From Paraescarpia echinospica (Eukaryota > Annelida > Polychaeta > Sabellida > Siboglinidae), in the NCBI GenBank assembly GCA_020002185.1, contig CM034544.1, forward strand, positions 38,046,868-38,110,867: a DNA stretch of 64,000 bases, in the 5' to 3' direction. The translations under genes were made by a program, and so were the position numbers. How positions within the stretch are numbered: the first letter of the stretch is position 1; each line of letters starts with the position of its first letter. This document shows positions 25,366 through 36,849 of the stretch, piece after piece. The notes below the pieces were generated by a model. The model did no database searches. It had not been told where the DNA came from and worked only from the letters and a program-made list of their open reading frames with translations.

Positions 25366-25790
25366 CAATTAAGCAAACGTTGCTAATCTTACTATAATAG
25401 AACAAATGTATGCGTGAATGTTATCGTTTTCCTCTTAGACGGGTTGAACCACGAGCGCTAAACTTTCAGGAATCAATCGACGACCCCAGTTGTAGGACGT
25501 AAGACGTAATTTTAAAAATACCCCATATTTCAAGAGTTATTGGTGTTTTATGGGTATATCTCGCTTGCTGACTACATACTATTTTGAAGAATGCACACAT
25601 AACAATACAGTTGGTTTGACAATGTTTCGGGAAAAGTGGGCACTTTAATTGTATCAGTATATATATATGGGGTCGTCGATTGATTCCTGAAAGTTTAGCG
25701 CTCGTGGTTCAATCCGTCTAAGAGGAAAACGATAACATTCACGCATACATTTGTTCTATTATAGTAAGATTAGCAACGTTTGCTTAATTG
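25366..25790. mobile_element. MITE with 122-bp terminal inverted repeats
   Basis: 25366-25487 and 25669-25790 are near-perfect reverse complements of each other, with about one visible mismatch (gacgggttg versus gacggattg). They are separated by a 181-base AT-rich spacer. The outer ends read caattaagcaaacgttgc and the inner ends close with gacgacccc. Both flanks are T/A microsatellite, consistent with a TA-targeting family but not proof. There is no coding capacity. The near-identity of the arms suggests recent insertion or ongoing arm-to-arm gene conversion. Confidence 0.88.
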
Positions 25791-25826
<36 letters not shown>

Positions 25827-26020
25827 ACCCTGAGTACGTTCCCTATACTATTAACATTTATATTACTTTAAAAACCGAAGTGTATGACACAATGATCGAG
25901 CAAACTATTACACCTGTGACATGAATATTTTATACTGGTCCGTTCTACTGACAGCGCGTTGCTTTGTAAATAGTATTTACCTAATTCAAATATATATAAA
26001 TATATATATATATATATGCA

Positions 26021-29000
26021 TATTAGGGTGTCAATTTTTTTTTTTTAAATCAACCATGCATATGGGATAAAAAGGTGAGGTTAGGTGAAAAAACAACTGT
26101 GTTAAAATTTCAGAGAAAACCATTGGAGGAAAAGACCGCTCAAAGCACCCAAAGTTTTAGTAAAATCACAATATAGGGATAACTTTAAGAAGACCATATA
26201 TCAAAATCTACTGAACATATTTTACTAAAATTATCACTGTGACCTATGAATCATATAAGTATCACCCCTAATAAAAAATTAGCTCAATACATACCTTTTC
26301 AGAGAAACATATTGATTGCACTCCAGGATGAACATTTGAATTTTCTGGGCAGAGCATTTGTAATAAGGTAAACATACACACAATCCCACATATGAAAAGT
26401 CCATAGCAGAAAAGCTGTTTTGCCTTATTAAAGATCCATCATCCTCGTCTTTGTAGCCTGAGGCATCAGCCCTCGATGCGACTCTATGAATTGGAAGATG
26501 AGCTGGCGCTGCTCTTCGTCGTCAGTGAGAGTCAGGTTGAAATCCGTCACCAGTTTGACGACTCTCTGTGCACAGTCGTTTACAACACGCAAAGCAGAGA
26601 CAGTCTTCACTGCGTTAATATAGTCTTAGTGGCTGGGCCAAATCTCAGGCTTGCTGTTGAGAAAGCTGCGTTTAATCTTGAGAGCATTGAAGAAGTTGAA
26701 CGAACGTTCTTTTGCGAAATTGGCGAGATGCACTTCATTAAAGGAGACTATCTTATTCGCCTCCAACCGCCGCAGGTCATTCATCTTTGCAGGTCTCCCA
26801 AAGGCGGCTACAATTGCCGTCATCTCGTCTGCAAAGACACGGTCAGAGAAGAGCGCCAGAGAGATTAAGTCTTCAATGAGATACCAGAGATGGCCCTTCA
26901 TCTTCATTGTTGCTGTCTGTGCAATCACACCATCCATTTCATCGAAGTTCTCCAGGTCACGAAGGAGGCAGAGGTCGTTGATAGGCGCACGTCTGCTGCT
27001 GGCTGCATCTACCCATGCTCTGATGTAGATGGTGATCGTGAACAGGCAGATGCGCTGTAGAGCCTGTAGTTCGTGGCTAGTAAGCTCGAACTGCTAACGG
27101 AAGGCGAATATCTTCAAGCAGTAGATCCCTTTTGCCAACCAGCAAACATGGTGGTAGGCGCCTAGTGGGCTGAACTGGTATATCGAGGTCACGTGCTCCA
27201 CCCAACAAGATGATGGCCAGCTGGATGAACTCGAAGTAGTCCTGACGTGGGAGCTTATTGCGAAGTTGTTCTGTTAGGAACTAGCTTGCTGTAATGTTAT
27301 GCCTCTCCAGCCATTGCTTCTCGTGTCAAGGCACACCCAGATGACCTATTTGTCTCACTGTCCAAAGGTGTTGTATTTTCTTTGATTAATGAATGGCCAG
27401 TTCTCCTTGAACCGACTGAAGAGCGGGATAGTTGGACCCTTCGACGCAAAGAATAGATCGACAACTGCAGCGGCAATGATCTCCAGTATATGGTGTCGGC
27501 CAGTGTTGCTTGATGTTATGTCAAAGCATAGTTCTGCCACGTGCTCGCCAACCCCCTCCCAATCCCGCAGAAACTGGACGACGGCGTTGCCCATCTTCGC
27601 TCCGGTCCCTGATGACATTCGTGGAATGCCGAGCAACTTTTTGACCCCTTTCCCTGAAACCACGATGGGCCTGCGACCTGATTTTTCACCTTGCCTGTTA
27701 GGTCATAATTGTCTATCGAAATGTGCGACAAGAGACACATCCGGGTAGAAAAGTAACTCTAATGGCCTGTGCGATGGCGACGCGGCCATCTCTACGTGCT
27801 GTGTCGAGTGATGTTCTACACAGAGTGAATTCTGACACATCAACGCCAGCAGCCATCAATGCTGGTGTCACAATATGCATCACTTGACGTGATGTTGTTT
27901 GTGTTCTGTCCAAGCTAGCGACAAACAACGGGTCATCAACAAGACAGCACCGTGCTACCTTCGTGATTCGGGGAACTGGTTCGGCCCGCTTAGAAGACTG
28001 CGATGATCTAGATACATCTATATGTTTCTGGTGATATGTGTTGATAGAGATAGCCACATCAACGTCCAGTGAGCCAACAAAATCCGACTGTTCATCCTGT
28101 AATGATTATGTGAGTAGCTCTGTTGATGACTCTATCTCAGTTGTCTTGGAAGAAGACTCTCGTCACTGCATCTCGTCGCATTTTCGTTTTTGGCGTGTCT
28201 GCTCTTTCACTTTGAAAGGCATGTTCTCCCCAGCCATCACCATCTTCCTCTCACTTCGTTGATCTTGCAGAAACATCACGAGCAATGCAGATCAGCTGAT
28301 CGAACTCTGCAGGTGCCACATCAAACAGTTCCAGCAATCGACTGCTAAACTCAGTTTCCAGCTCAGCTTGCCTCTTATTGCGCCTGTGTTTGTTCTTGCA
28401 TGTGTTGTCGTGCTGCTGATATAGTTTCTGCAGCTTCTCGACAGCATTCGGCTTCTGCATCGTCGGAAAGTTAGCCAGATGCCAAACCCGCAGCACTTCA
28501 CCTACCGCATTGTTGCAGCTTGCAGGCAGCGTCAGCTTCTTCACTTTCAAGTCGTAGAAAACTCGCCGCAGAACGTCACCAATTGTAGGCAGTTGGTTCA
28601 GGTTCTCGATACAAGGAAGCGGTTGCCTAACTAACCACACGTTTGCTGCAGATCTAGTACGAAGCGGCGCATTCGGCCTGGCAACAACAGCATCAGAACA
28701 ATGAACGACAACAGTTACTGCTTGTGCGACGTTCAACAGAGCTTAGTTACAAAACATCTGCCTGATTAAATTGTGCTGTGTAATTTTTCTAAGTGCAATT
28801 TAACAAAATATTGTGTGATTTATAATTAATGTAAATTATCTATATAATGTAGTCAATTATGATGGATTACTGTTTTTAGAAATGAACAAAACCTTACATT
28901 TTTATATTTTTTTACAATTGTAGGAGATTTATACTTATAACCTGATTGATTGTTGTATTGTCTTGACATAGTTATTATGAATAGAAATTAGAACACAGTA

Positions 29001-29210
29001 AAATTTAATCAAAATAGATTAAGTATATATTGACATAACGTGTTTTTAAATGTATTTCGTGCTTTTAAAAAAAATTCGGGTGCTTTGAGAGGTCTCTTCC
29101 TCTAAATGGATTTTTCTGAAATTTTACCTGAGTTGTTTTCTCACCTTTTTAGCCCATATGCATGGTTTATTTTTTTTTATTTCACCATGTAAAATTGGGC
29201 CACTCTAATA
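26021..29210 (-). mobile_element. 3.2-kb DNA transposon with ~130-bp TIRs, unassigned superfamily
   Basis: The left end starts tattagggtg at 26021 and the right end finishes cactctaata at 29210. Read inward, both ends share accatgcatatggg, taaaaaggtgag, taaaatttcag and ctcaaagcaccc in the same order over about 130 bases. The flanking eight bases (tatatgca / catataca) match at six positions and could be an old 8-bp target duplication. The interior carries a broken minus-strand transposase-like gene. I do not recognise a named superfamily with confidence. Confidence 0.75.
26428..28736 (-). pseudogene. Transposase-like protein of the 3.2-kb element, broken
   Basis: Minus-strand blocks in order: an N-terminal region at 28736-28251; a second block at 28057-27713 (PVPRITKVARCCLVDDPLF, ASLDRTQTTSRQVMHIVTPA); a third at 27663-27355 with KKLLGIPRMSSGTGAKMGNA, then CFDITSSNTG and RHHILEIIAAAVV; and a C-terminal remnant at 26937-26428. 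The CFD-TSSNTG and RHH-EI blocks belong to a family often left uncharacterised in arthropod and cnidarian genomes, with a probable RNase H-like catalytic aspartate. From family memory, 20-30 residues seem to be missing between NTG and RHH. Frames and stops between blocks show it is dead. Confidence 0.6.
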
Positions 29211-29487
29211 CATATACATAACTGCAAAACTTCTCATCTAGCAGTACGGCTAGCGATAACTTCGTTGTAATGATAAACAATTTAGGACGATTTCCGTGTT
29301 GCAGAACAAACTCATCACTGAGTGAACAATAGTGTACAGTTACGAAATACGTGTATTCGTACGGTATCACAGTCAATGTCGTCACACATAAACTATTATG
29401 CCACTGTATTTCGTTTTTGGTTGATCATTTCCCTTAAATAATATTCCTTATTGCCACCTCTAATACTTTACTAATATATAGCAAATG

Positions 29488-29858
29488 TCCTTCACACACT
29501 TTGAGTATGCATGCATGATGTGTCACACAACATATGTCCTTCACAGACTTTGAGTATGCATGCACGCATGACGTGTCACACAACATATGTCCTTCACAGA
29601 CTTTGAGTATGCATGCATGCATGATGTGTCACACAACATATGTCCTTCACAGACTTTGAGTATGCATGCATGCATGATGTGTCACACAACATATTTCCTT
29701 CACAGACTTTGAGTATGCATGCATGCATGATGTGTCACACAACATATTTCCTTCACAGACTTTGAGTATACATGCATGCATGATGTGTCACACAACATAT
29801 TTCCTTCACAGACTTTGAGTATGCATGCATGCATGACGTGTGACACAACATATATATT
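29488..29858. repeat. 53-bp minisatellite rich in ATGCATGC palindromes, 7 copies
   Basis: tccttcaca recurs at 29488, 29537, 29590, 29643, 29696, 29749 and 29802. The first spacing is 49, then 53 bases each. Most units carry a run of alternating atgcatgcatgcat, which is self-complementary. It abuts the right side of the 3.2-kb transposon. Confidence 0.92.
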
Positions 29859-29859
29859 T

Positions 29860-30239
29860 ATTTCAAACGGTTTCAAAAAACGTCCAAAACGTTTTACAAC
29901 ACATACCAATCTATATCGGTATCACACACGTCGTTGTATTTTACTCTGAAGGTGCACCGCTTCAGCTTAGGGAGTAATTGAGCATTCGTGTTATCCATGT
30001 ATATTTGGCGAGCCTCTATACATAATGCATACGTACGGTTTCACTAAACTTCCGCAACACGATCAATTCACGAACAAGTGTGTGTTCCTAAAATAATAAT
30101 TATGCACTGACAATGCATACTGAGATACAGACCGTATAACACTGCTATGTCAGTCCTTGGTCGTTGTACATATTAAAACAAGTTATTCTTGCCATTAGTT
30201 GTTCCTAACAATTTGTTCCCAAACAGACAGACAGACAGA

Positions 30240-30240
<1 letters not shown>
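29860..30240. other. No gene seen
   Basis: AT-rich spacer between the 53-bp array and the AG tract. Confidence 0.5.
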
Positions 30241-30430
<190 letters not shown>

Positions 30431-30469
30431 ACATACAGAAACAGAAATATAATATTATATAGACAAATA

Positions 30470-31057
30470 AAGGGGAAGGGAGGGAGGGGGAGAAAGGGAG
30501 AGAAGGAGAGAATATTGCATAATAATAATAATAAATATAGTAATAATAACAACAAAATCGATAAATAATTGAAGATAAGTTTTGCTCAATAATCTACGTT
30601 CTACACATGAAATATTACAAATCAGCGAGTCTGGATGTCCTCATGTACTCGACATGGGGAACTTTGCATTCGTATGACTAGTGAATAATAAAGCTTTTGG
30701 GTAACTGCTTGTCCAAACGTTGCTGCAAATAATACATGTGAAATTCGGTGTTAATGTATTTTACATTTAATATATTTTGCTGATAACATTTGCAATGTAT
30801 GCTGGCTGTTTGCTACATGTCTGTACGGGTGTATGCAAGAATGTGTTGATAACTAGTAAGAGTGCTCTGTTCCGTGACAACTGTTAAATCAATATCAAAA
30901 TTTATTCAATCCGTCTTAAGCGAAGAATGCAATCGTCATTACTATATATTAAACATTGATCCCTATAAATACACTTATGTGTAAGAGTATCATTCAACAT
31001 TGCAGCTACATACAATTGTATTAGTAAAAGGTTATTGCTATTTTATTTGTTTGACAG
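30470..31057. other. No gene seen; probable intron or upstream region of the GPCR
   Basis: AT-rich sequence ending in a good 3' splice site (ttttatttgtttgacag at 31041-31057) just before the receptor coding exon. Confidence 0.5.
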
Positions 31058-32088
31058 GAAGCAACGATAATCCGGATAATTGGACGACACGGAGCGACAG
31101 TGCGTCGAATGATGCGCGCGCCGGAGCTATAGTTTCACTTGCTATGGACACATTTGAGATATGTATGTTTGCTACCGTCATAGCCGGCATCCCAGGCAAT
31201 CTACTGGTGGTAGCTGTGTACGCTCGCAAACTGACATCATCCGTCCGAATGTACATGTTCGCCTTGGCTCTGACTGATGTAGTGATATGCATCAGCTACG
31301 CTATAATTTCGGTCATGGGCGTGGCGAGAAAGAGCGAGCCCATCTACATAATCATGTGGTCGACGTTCATATTCGGCATTGGGTTTTCCCTGTTAGTTCT
31401 GACATTGACCGCGGTGGAGCGCTACTGGAGCATCGCCCGACCGCACTCGTTCACGTTTAGTCCGCGTCGAGGAAAAGTGGCGCTAGTGGTGACAGCGCTG
31501 ATTGCGCTGGCGACGATGGTCGCCACAAAGATGCTTAGGGCGCTCGGTTTGCCGAAGACCGCGAAGTTCCATCTGATGGTGCACCTGGGTTTCTGCACAC
31601 TCGTCATTCTCGTCATGTACACGCTGCTCGCTCGGAAGCTCTTGCTACGTCTTCGGCGCCGGAAGACACAGTTGACGACTTGTCAACGACCAGTAGTGTC
31701 AACGACCAGTAGTGTCAACACCAAAAATATACACCTTGATGTTCCTCTAAGAAGCGTTGCGACAACATCAACGTCGCTGGAACCGCCAACACAACGATCG
31801 ACAACGGGGCCGAGCACAATATGCGTGCTGTCAGGTCAGATTACTAAAACATCGGCAGTCAATAAACAAACACACGAAGCAAAAGCGGCGTTGATGTTAT
31901 TCGTGGTTACCGTCGTATTCATTGCTTGTTGGAATCCCTACTGGATGCAAACTATCGGCGTTGATGTCCCACGTGAGGTACGGCGTGTCTACGTCATACA
32001 TTCCGTCGTTAATCCGGCCATATATAGCTGCATGAGTAGTGCATTCCGTGACGACGTGCGCCATTTTTTTTTTAATTGTCGTCACTGA
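31058..32088 (+). CDS. Rhodopsin-family (class A) G-protein-coupled receptor, main coding exon
   Basis: An intact frame encodes seven hydrophobic helices. TM1 has IAGIPGNLLVVAVYARK with the conserved GN. TM2 has MYMFALALTDVVICISYAI with the LxxxD aspartate. TM3 ends in LTAVERYWSIARP (ERY in place of DRY). TM4 is VALVVTALIALATMVA, TM5 HLMVHLGFCTLVILVMY, TM6 FVVTVVFIACWNPYW (CWxP-like) and TM7 VIHSVVNPAIYSCMSSAFR (NPxxY). The N-terminus has an N-glycosylation site (NWT). The third intracellular loop is long and Ser/Thr-rich. There is no usual Cys at the top of TM3, TM4 lacks its Trp, and the second extracellular loop is only about 15 residues. A 3' splice site at 31056-31057 suggests an upstream exon; otherwise translation could begin at the ATG at 31144. 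The ligand is unknown. Confidence 0.9.
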
Positions 32089-32435
32089 CCGATCGTGTCT
32101 GCTTCGTTATTAATGAAGCGAAGAAGACCACGTCAATCATCATTCAGGAATTATAGTATTTTGGAGTTGGAGTATTCCGTGTTTGCTTATAAAGCCGATC
32201 CGGAAATTATATAGTTTCTAATATGTAAGGCAGGACACAGCAGATAATCGTACCTACGCGGATTATTCGACACATCTATATGATGCATTTCCAAATAGCA
32301 TTTGCAATGCTTCTAAACTGAAAGAAATCAGAAGCTTTTATCGCGTTGATGATCTGTGCTGGGTGATTTTATGGTTACCTCTCCCAGTATTTAGACCTTG
32401 ACAATACAGACCTCACACGTATAATGTACAAGGAT

Positions 32436-32591
32436 ATAAAGTGTTTACAAGCGCTCCGATCACGAATCTCTATCCCTATCCCGATCGCGCCTTGTGTTCA
32501 ATTCCATTGTACAACAATCGAACTGAGCGCGTGGCGCGATCGGTATAGGGATAGCGAATCAAGATCGGAGCGCTTCCAAACACTCTCTATA
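32436..32591. repeat. Long imperfect inverted repeat (hairpin, MITE-like), ~155 bp
   Basis: 32437-32491 and 32533-32590 are reverse complements with a few mismatches. Shared blocks include gtgttt, agcgctccgatc, tatccctat and ccgatcgcgcc. The arms flank a 40-base spacer. The element is GC-rich against its surroundings, starts about 350 bases after the GPCR stop codon and is non-coding. Confidence 0.8.
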
Positions 32592-32599
32592 ACAGCAGT

Positions 32600-33940
32600 T
32601 TGATATATACGTTTCTCGCGCTACCTATTATCTGTTCCGTACGTTTTCGGTCCCATATATGTTGTGCCAGGACACTTATGCGTGAAAACGGATATATTGG
32701 TATATGTTTGTGAATATATTATCTATAGGTTTGTTGATGGCGTTTCAAATTTTATTGTCTAAGTTTTACTGATGACATAATCTATATGGTTAACTGTAAA
32801 TGACTAGTGATAAATACAGCAACGTGTTTATATAATGATGTCACATGATGTTGTGAAGTAAACCAAATGGCATAGTAGCATGGAAAACAGTAGAAACATT
32901 TGATACAATATTAACTATTAGATAGCAAAAGTAAATATATTGAAATGACTAACATTAGTAGGTTAGTTGTTAGCTATTCTAAAATAGTATGTCTTCAATT
33001 TTAATTTAATGAAGTAACATTGTTACTAGGGCATACGCCTTTGTTTGGGGAGATGCATAAGATAGATGCATATATGTTTTTTGTTTATAAGCGCGATCCC
33101 CTGTTGTCTGTTTTGTTTTTGTTATATAGTCACATCATCTCACATCAATGTCCGTATTGTACGTTTCTGGGAATCAGTATATCAGACATATGGTGCGGGT
33201 CTTGGCAATTTAGTGTATTAAATGACAACGAGCATGTATTGTAGTTTAAGGGCGCTCAACTAACCACCAATTAAGTAATATGATGGTGGTTTTGTATGGT
33301 CGTATTTATCTAATCGCACGCATACAAATGTTTGTTGTGAACGAATCTCATATTGGGTATGGCATCACACTGGAATGCATATTCGTTGAACTTAGTAAAC
33401 TAGAAGACGCGATACAGCAGATATGTTTCACGGAACCGGAAATCGGCAATATGTTGGTCAATTGTCTGCGTCGTTTTGCTTTTCTTGACATTATTCAATA
33501 TAACTTTGATCACTTTGTCATAACCAATAACATCGTTTTATTTGCGGTAGTTGTACAAAGAAACTACAACGCATGAAATACTTATTCAACATATTTTATT
33601 TGTTAAAACGCACACAATCGTGATTGTGTGCGTCCTGAATCATTCATAATTAATCAAGTGGCCGAGCATTTGTAAGTAATACGATATACTTCTTAAGAAC
33701 TCCGAAAAATAAACGTATGATCAGTACTAAAGGGAAGCAGTATGTTCCTCTACCCGGAATATGCCAGCGTCATAAAATTTAACAGTAAGTATGACGTGTT
33801 GAACGTGGAAAAAAATTGAATATCAAAGGGTATTTTCGTTAACGCGACCCGTCTCGGCTGTATTGCCAACAAACATTGTTTTGAAACTGGATGTTTTGTT
33901 GATCATTTGAACATGCGTGCACAAACATTCATGAAAACGC
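32600..33940. other. No supported gene; short perfect hairpin at 33608-33633
   Basis: AT-rich spacer. A 98-codon frame at 33280-33576 has no recognised domain and is not called. A 12-bp perfect inverted repeat (acgcacacaatc, two bases, then its complement) lies at 33608-33633. Confidence 0.45.
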
Positions 33941-33949
33941 AGACGCCGT

Positions 33950-34396
33950 GACGTATTACGTAAGCTACTGCCAGGATATACGTATTCCCCAGAAGACTGT
34001 CAGTGCGTTCAGCAACGATAAGCTGTGGTTCATCAATGACCTGAAATTCACGCTGAAAGAGAAACAGAATGCTTTCAGGAGTGTATACCGTGCACTATAC
34101 AAGAAGAAATCCAAGGTGACAGCTCTGAACGATTACCGCCCCGAGGCCTTGACGTCAGTGTTGATGTTTGTGCTGGAGCGCTTGGTTCTCAAATACCTGA
34201 AGTATGTCAGAAAAAAAAGGATCTACTCCAGTTTGCGTACAGAGAAAATCGGACCACTGATGACGCTGTTGTATTGGCCCTTCAACTCGTCTTACACCTG
34301 TACGTACATTACACATCCGCGTTTAATACGATCGTCTCGCAGAAACTCTTCGACATGGTGCGTTTGCTGTCGGCAGGTGTCTCTGTCACAAAGTGG
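33950..34396 (+). pseudogene. LINE reverse transcriptase, 5' part (interrupted)
   Basis: Blocks read in order on the plus strand: VSAFSNDKLWFINDLKFTL (linker after the endonuclease), KVTALNDYRPEALTSV followed by LERLVLKYLKYV (RT fingers), then in another frame LQFAYRENRTTDDAV, SAFNTIV and KLFDMVRLLSAGVSVTKW. The RT continues after a 1.55-kb interruption at 35951. A frame change near 34220 and a shortened linker show it is dead. The type (DYRPxALTS, FAYRxxRxTDDA) is common in fish and invertebrate genomes; the clade is not fixed here. Confidence 0.7.
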
Positions 34397-35950
34397 TTTG
34401 TATAGAATTTAATCAGGCTTTAGAACAGTGGTTTTGTATACATAGTATGGTTGATGGGATGGTGCTGCCATCTCTGGTATGTATTGTCGCGGAGGTATAT
34501 GCTGGTGCCCTCTGCCGATTAAGGCGTGTAACGTTTTAACTGCCGACGAGTCAGATTTAATTTATTTCATTTGTAACGTACACCACTAATTCTACGTTTA
34601 GGTATATCAATTTTTTTACCTGTAGAAATTATTTAACATGACTGGTAATATGATGACCTGTCAAACTACTTATGTTGTGGTTATAAGAAGATTATATTAT
34701 GAACTTATAAAAGTTGTTTACAGAAATGTAGGTGTGAAAAACACTAAGGTCACACCTACCTTATGAATAGAGTGCGTGTTTTATTAAAATTATGGATTAA
34801 TTCATGAGAGTTAGAATTTACGATGAATATTGTGGTATCCGGCTCGATACAGGGAATCCAGTGATATTAATTATGTAAGTAATTCACGTAAGTTAAAGAT
34901 TGAATGAGCACTTATATAGCCATACATTTAGCTCACAAAATCTATTTTTAACTCAGCGAGTTGAATGGATTGCTTCGAAGTGTGAATGGTTTCGGGAGCC
35001 GGTTTTTGAAGCGACTTTAATTTGTATTAAGTGTTGTAATTGGTCAGACTAACTTCCGGATTATCAAGCTATATAAGGGCCGGACGGCCATTCGTGGCCA
35101 GACGAACATTTGAGCAGAAGAAAATGTTGCACTCTCGTCTCCAGGAATTGGGCTGAAACGTGTGTCCGCCCAACGCCTGTAGTAAATACTTCTACGATTT
35201 CAACAGTACTGCACTTCTCACGCGTTGAAGAAGACTGAGCGATAACCGACTGCAGTTCCATTTTGATGTGATCTTCGAATGCAAGGCCACCACCGTTTCG
35301 TCTGCTAGCTGTCGTAACACCGACTCCGTGACATACCTTCTCTACATCGCCGAAGTCGTGACATCGTTTCCGTGTTGTCGCCTGGTGATTCGCGTGGGAT
35401 CAACAAGGCAAATCTACCGTCTACTTGATCGCCCGAGTCGCCTGCTTTCATCTACGTGAATTCGTTCGCCGAACGCCGAACGCCGAACGCCGAACGCCGA
35501 ACGACTTTCGACTTCGTCCTGACATCTCGCCGAACGCGACCGATGCGAACGTTGACATTCACACATCACGAGACATTCATTGGTTACAGTTCATAGACTT
35601 TACAACGGTGTATACCCGTCTTCATGTAAGTGACCAGCTGTTTAAATTGTCTCCCATGGTATTTCGTATTTGGATGCATACTCGTTGAGTACAATGTATG
35701 GTGTTATAAATATAATGTCATAGCAGAGTAACGGTTGGTCAACTATCACTGAACCGCTTTTGTTTATTGTTGATGTATTAAATGGGAACGCCAGTTCGCT
35801 TCTCGTACATACATATCTGATGTCACGTTATGTCTCTCGTTCACTCCGGATCCTAGTGCATCTGAACCTATAACTTGCTATGTCAAATCGGGTACCGCCA
35901 ATTTATTAATACTTACACTCGATTTTGTGACAGTCTCCATGTGTCACTGG
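34397..35950. mobile_element. 1.55-kb insertion inside a LINE RT gene, unidentified
   Basis: The LINE reading ends in VSVTKW at 34396 and resumes as IPDFLLLHPQV at 35951, so about 1554 bases were inserted. The insert contains a good TATA box (ctatataaggg near 35070) and a 7-bp tandem repeat gccgaac (about 5 copies, 35466-35503). No ORF was recognised. It could be a solo LTR or a non-autonomous element. The ends share only tgg. Confidence 0.45.
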
Positions 35951-36461
35951 ATCCCTGACTTTCTTCTGCTCCATCCTCAAGTCAAAAGGAATGACATGGT
36001 TTGCAATACTGTTATGTTGAACACCGGAACTCCCGAGGGTTGTGTCCTCTCCATGCTACTGTATTCGCTCTTAACGATGACTCTATGTCCCAACATTCAT
36101 GCGTGCAACTGGTGCAGCTTGCAGATGATAACATTTTGGAAGGGTTGTGTCCTCTCCATGCTCCTGTACTCGCTCTTAACGATGACTGTGTGTCCCAACA
36201 TTCATCCGTGCAACTGGTGCAGTTTGCAGATGATAACATCTTGGAAGGGTTGTGTCCTCTCCGTGCTCCTGTACTCGCTTTTAACGATGACTGTGTGTCC
36301 CAACATTCATCCTTGCAACTGGTGCAGCTTGCAGATGATAACATCTTGGAAGGGTTATGTCCTCTCCATGCTCCTGTACTCGCTCTCAACGATGACTGTG
36401 TGTCCCAACATTCATGCGTGCAACTGGAGAAGCTCGCAGATGATAACATCTAGGAAGGGTT
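35951..36461 (+). pseudogene. LINE reverse transcriptase continued, catalytic-core region amplified
   Basis: Reads IPDFLLLHPQV, then LNTGTPEGCVLSMLLYSL (motif B, normally TPQGCVLSP), then in another frame LADDNILEGL, the catalytic aspartate motif. The block from motif B to the catalytic motif is repeated four times with a 105-base period. The RT C-terminus is absent downstream. Confidence 0.75.
36037..36461 (+). repeat. 105-bp tandem array of LINE RT core, 4 copies
   Basis: gggtt(g/a)tgtcctctcc starts at 36037, 36142, 36247 and 36352, and the next unit would start at 36457. The 105-base period is 35 codons, so all copies stay in the same frames. Each copy repeats the GCVLS and LADDN motifs. 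Confidence 0.95.
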
Positions 36462-36639
36462 GGTGAGGATCTGATATGAGTCTGAGTACCGCCATAAAGT
36501 GGAAGTACTACACGAATATCTCGCTTAGATGATGACTGTTTTGACGCGAGGCAGGTTGCAGAAGTATTGTTATCGAGTAATCTTCAGAGGCAATGGTGAC
36601 GCGTGGAAGTAAACTTCTACTGCTGGTCATCACATTCGT

Positions 36640-36790
36640 CACCATTGTGCAGCCGTAATGTCTCGTGGTTGGGCGAATGCCTCAGCATATCGTTTCCAGA
36701 TATGTCTGCCTTGTGCCGTCCTCTGCCAGATGGTGTCCTTCCAATACTCGTCTAATTAATATATTCACCGTCGCCCCGGTCTTCCTTTAG
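36640..36790 (-). pseudogene. C-terminal fragment of another LINE ORF2
   Basis: On the minus strand, KGRPGRR, a stop, then DEYWKDTIWQRTAQGRHIWK and RYAEAFAQPRDITAAQW are read in one frame. This matches the basic GRPxxRW...W...A...R..W...EAF tail of endonuclease-reverse transcriptase ORF2 proteins. It contains two internal stops. It is an isolated remnant in opposite orientation to the upstream LINE. Confidence 0.5.
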
Positions 36791-36849
36791 ATCGTTTCCC
36801 TTCGTAAGGTCACAATGTGGTAATACGCGATGTCCACCTGTTATTCCGT

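Noticed and set aside
26476..28262. Plus-strand frames of 70-130 residues
   Set aside because: Antisense of the minus-strand transposase blocks of the 3.2-kb element, which have family motifs.
9463..29858. CRISPR array, considered for the regular repeats
   Set aside because: Units are directly contiguous minisatellites without unique spacers, in animal DNA.
33280..33576. 98-residue plus-strand frame
   Set aside because: No domain, signal or splice context; AT-rich region where frames of this size occur by chance.
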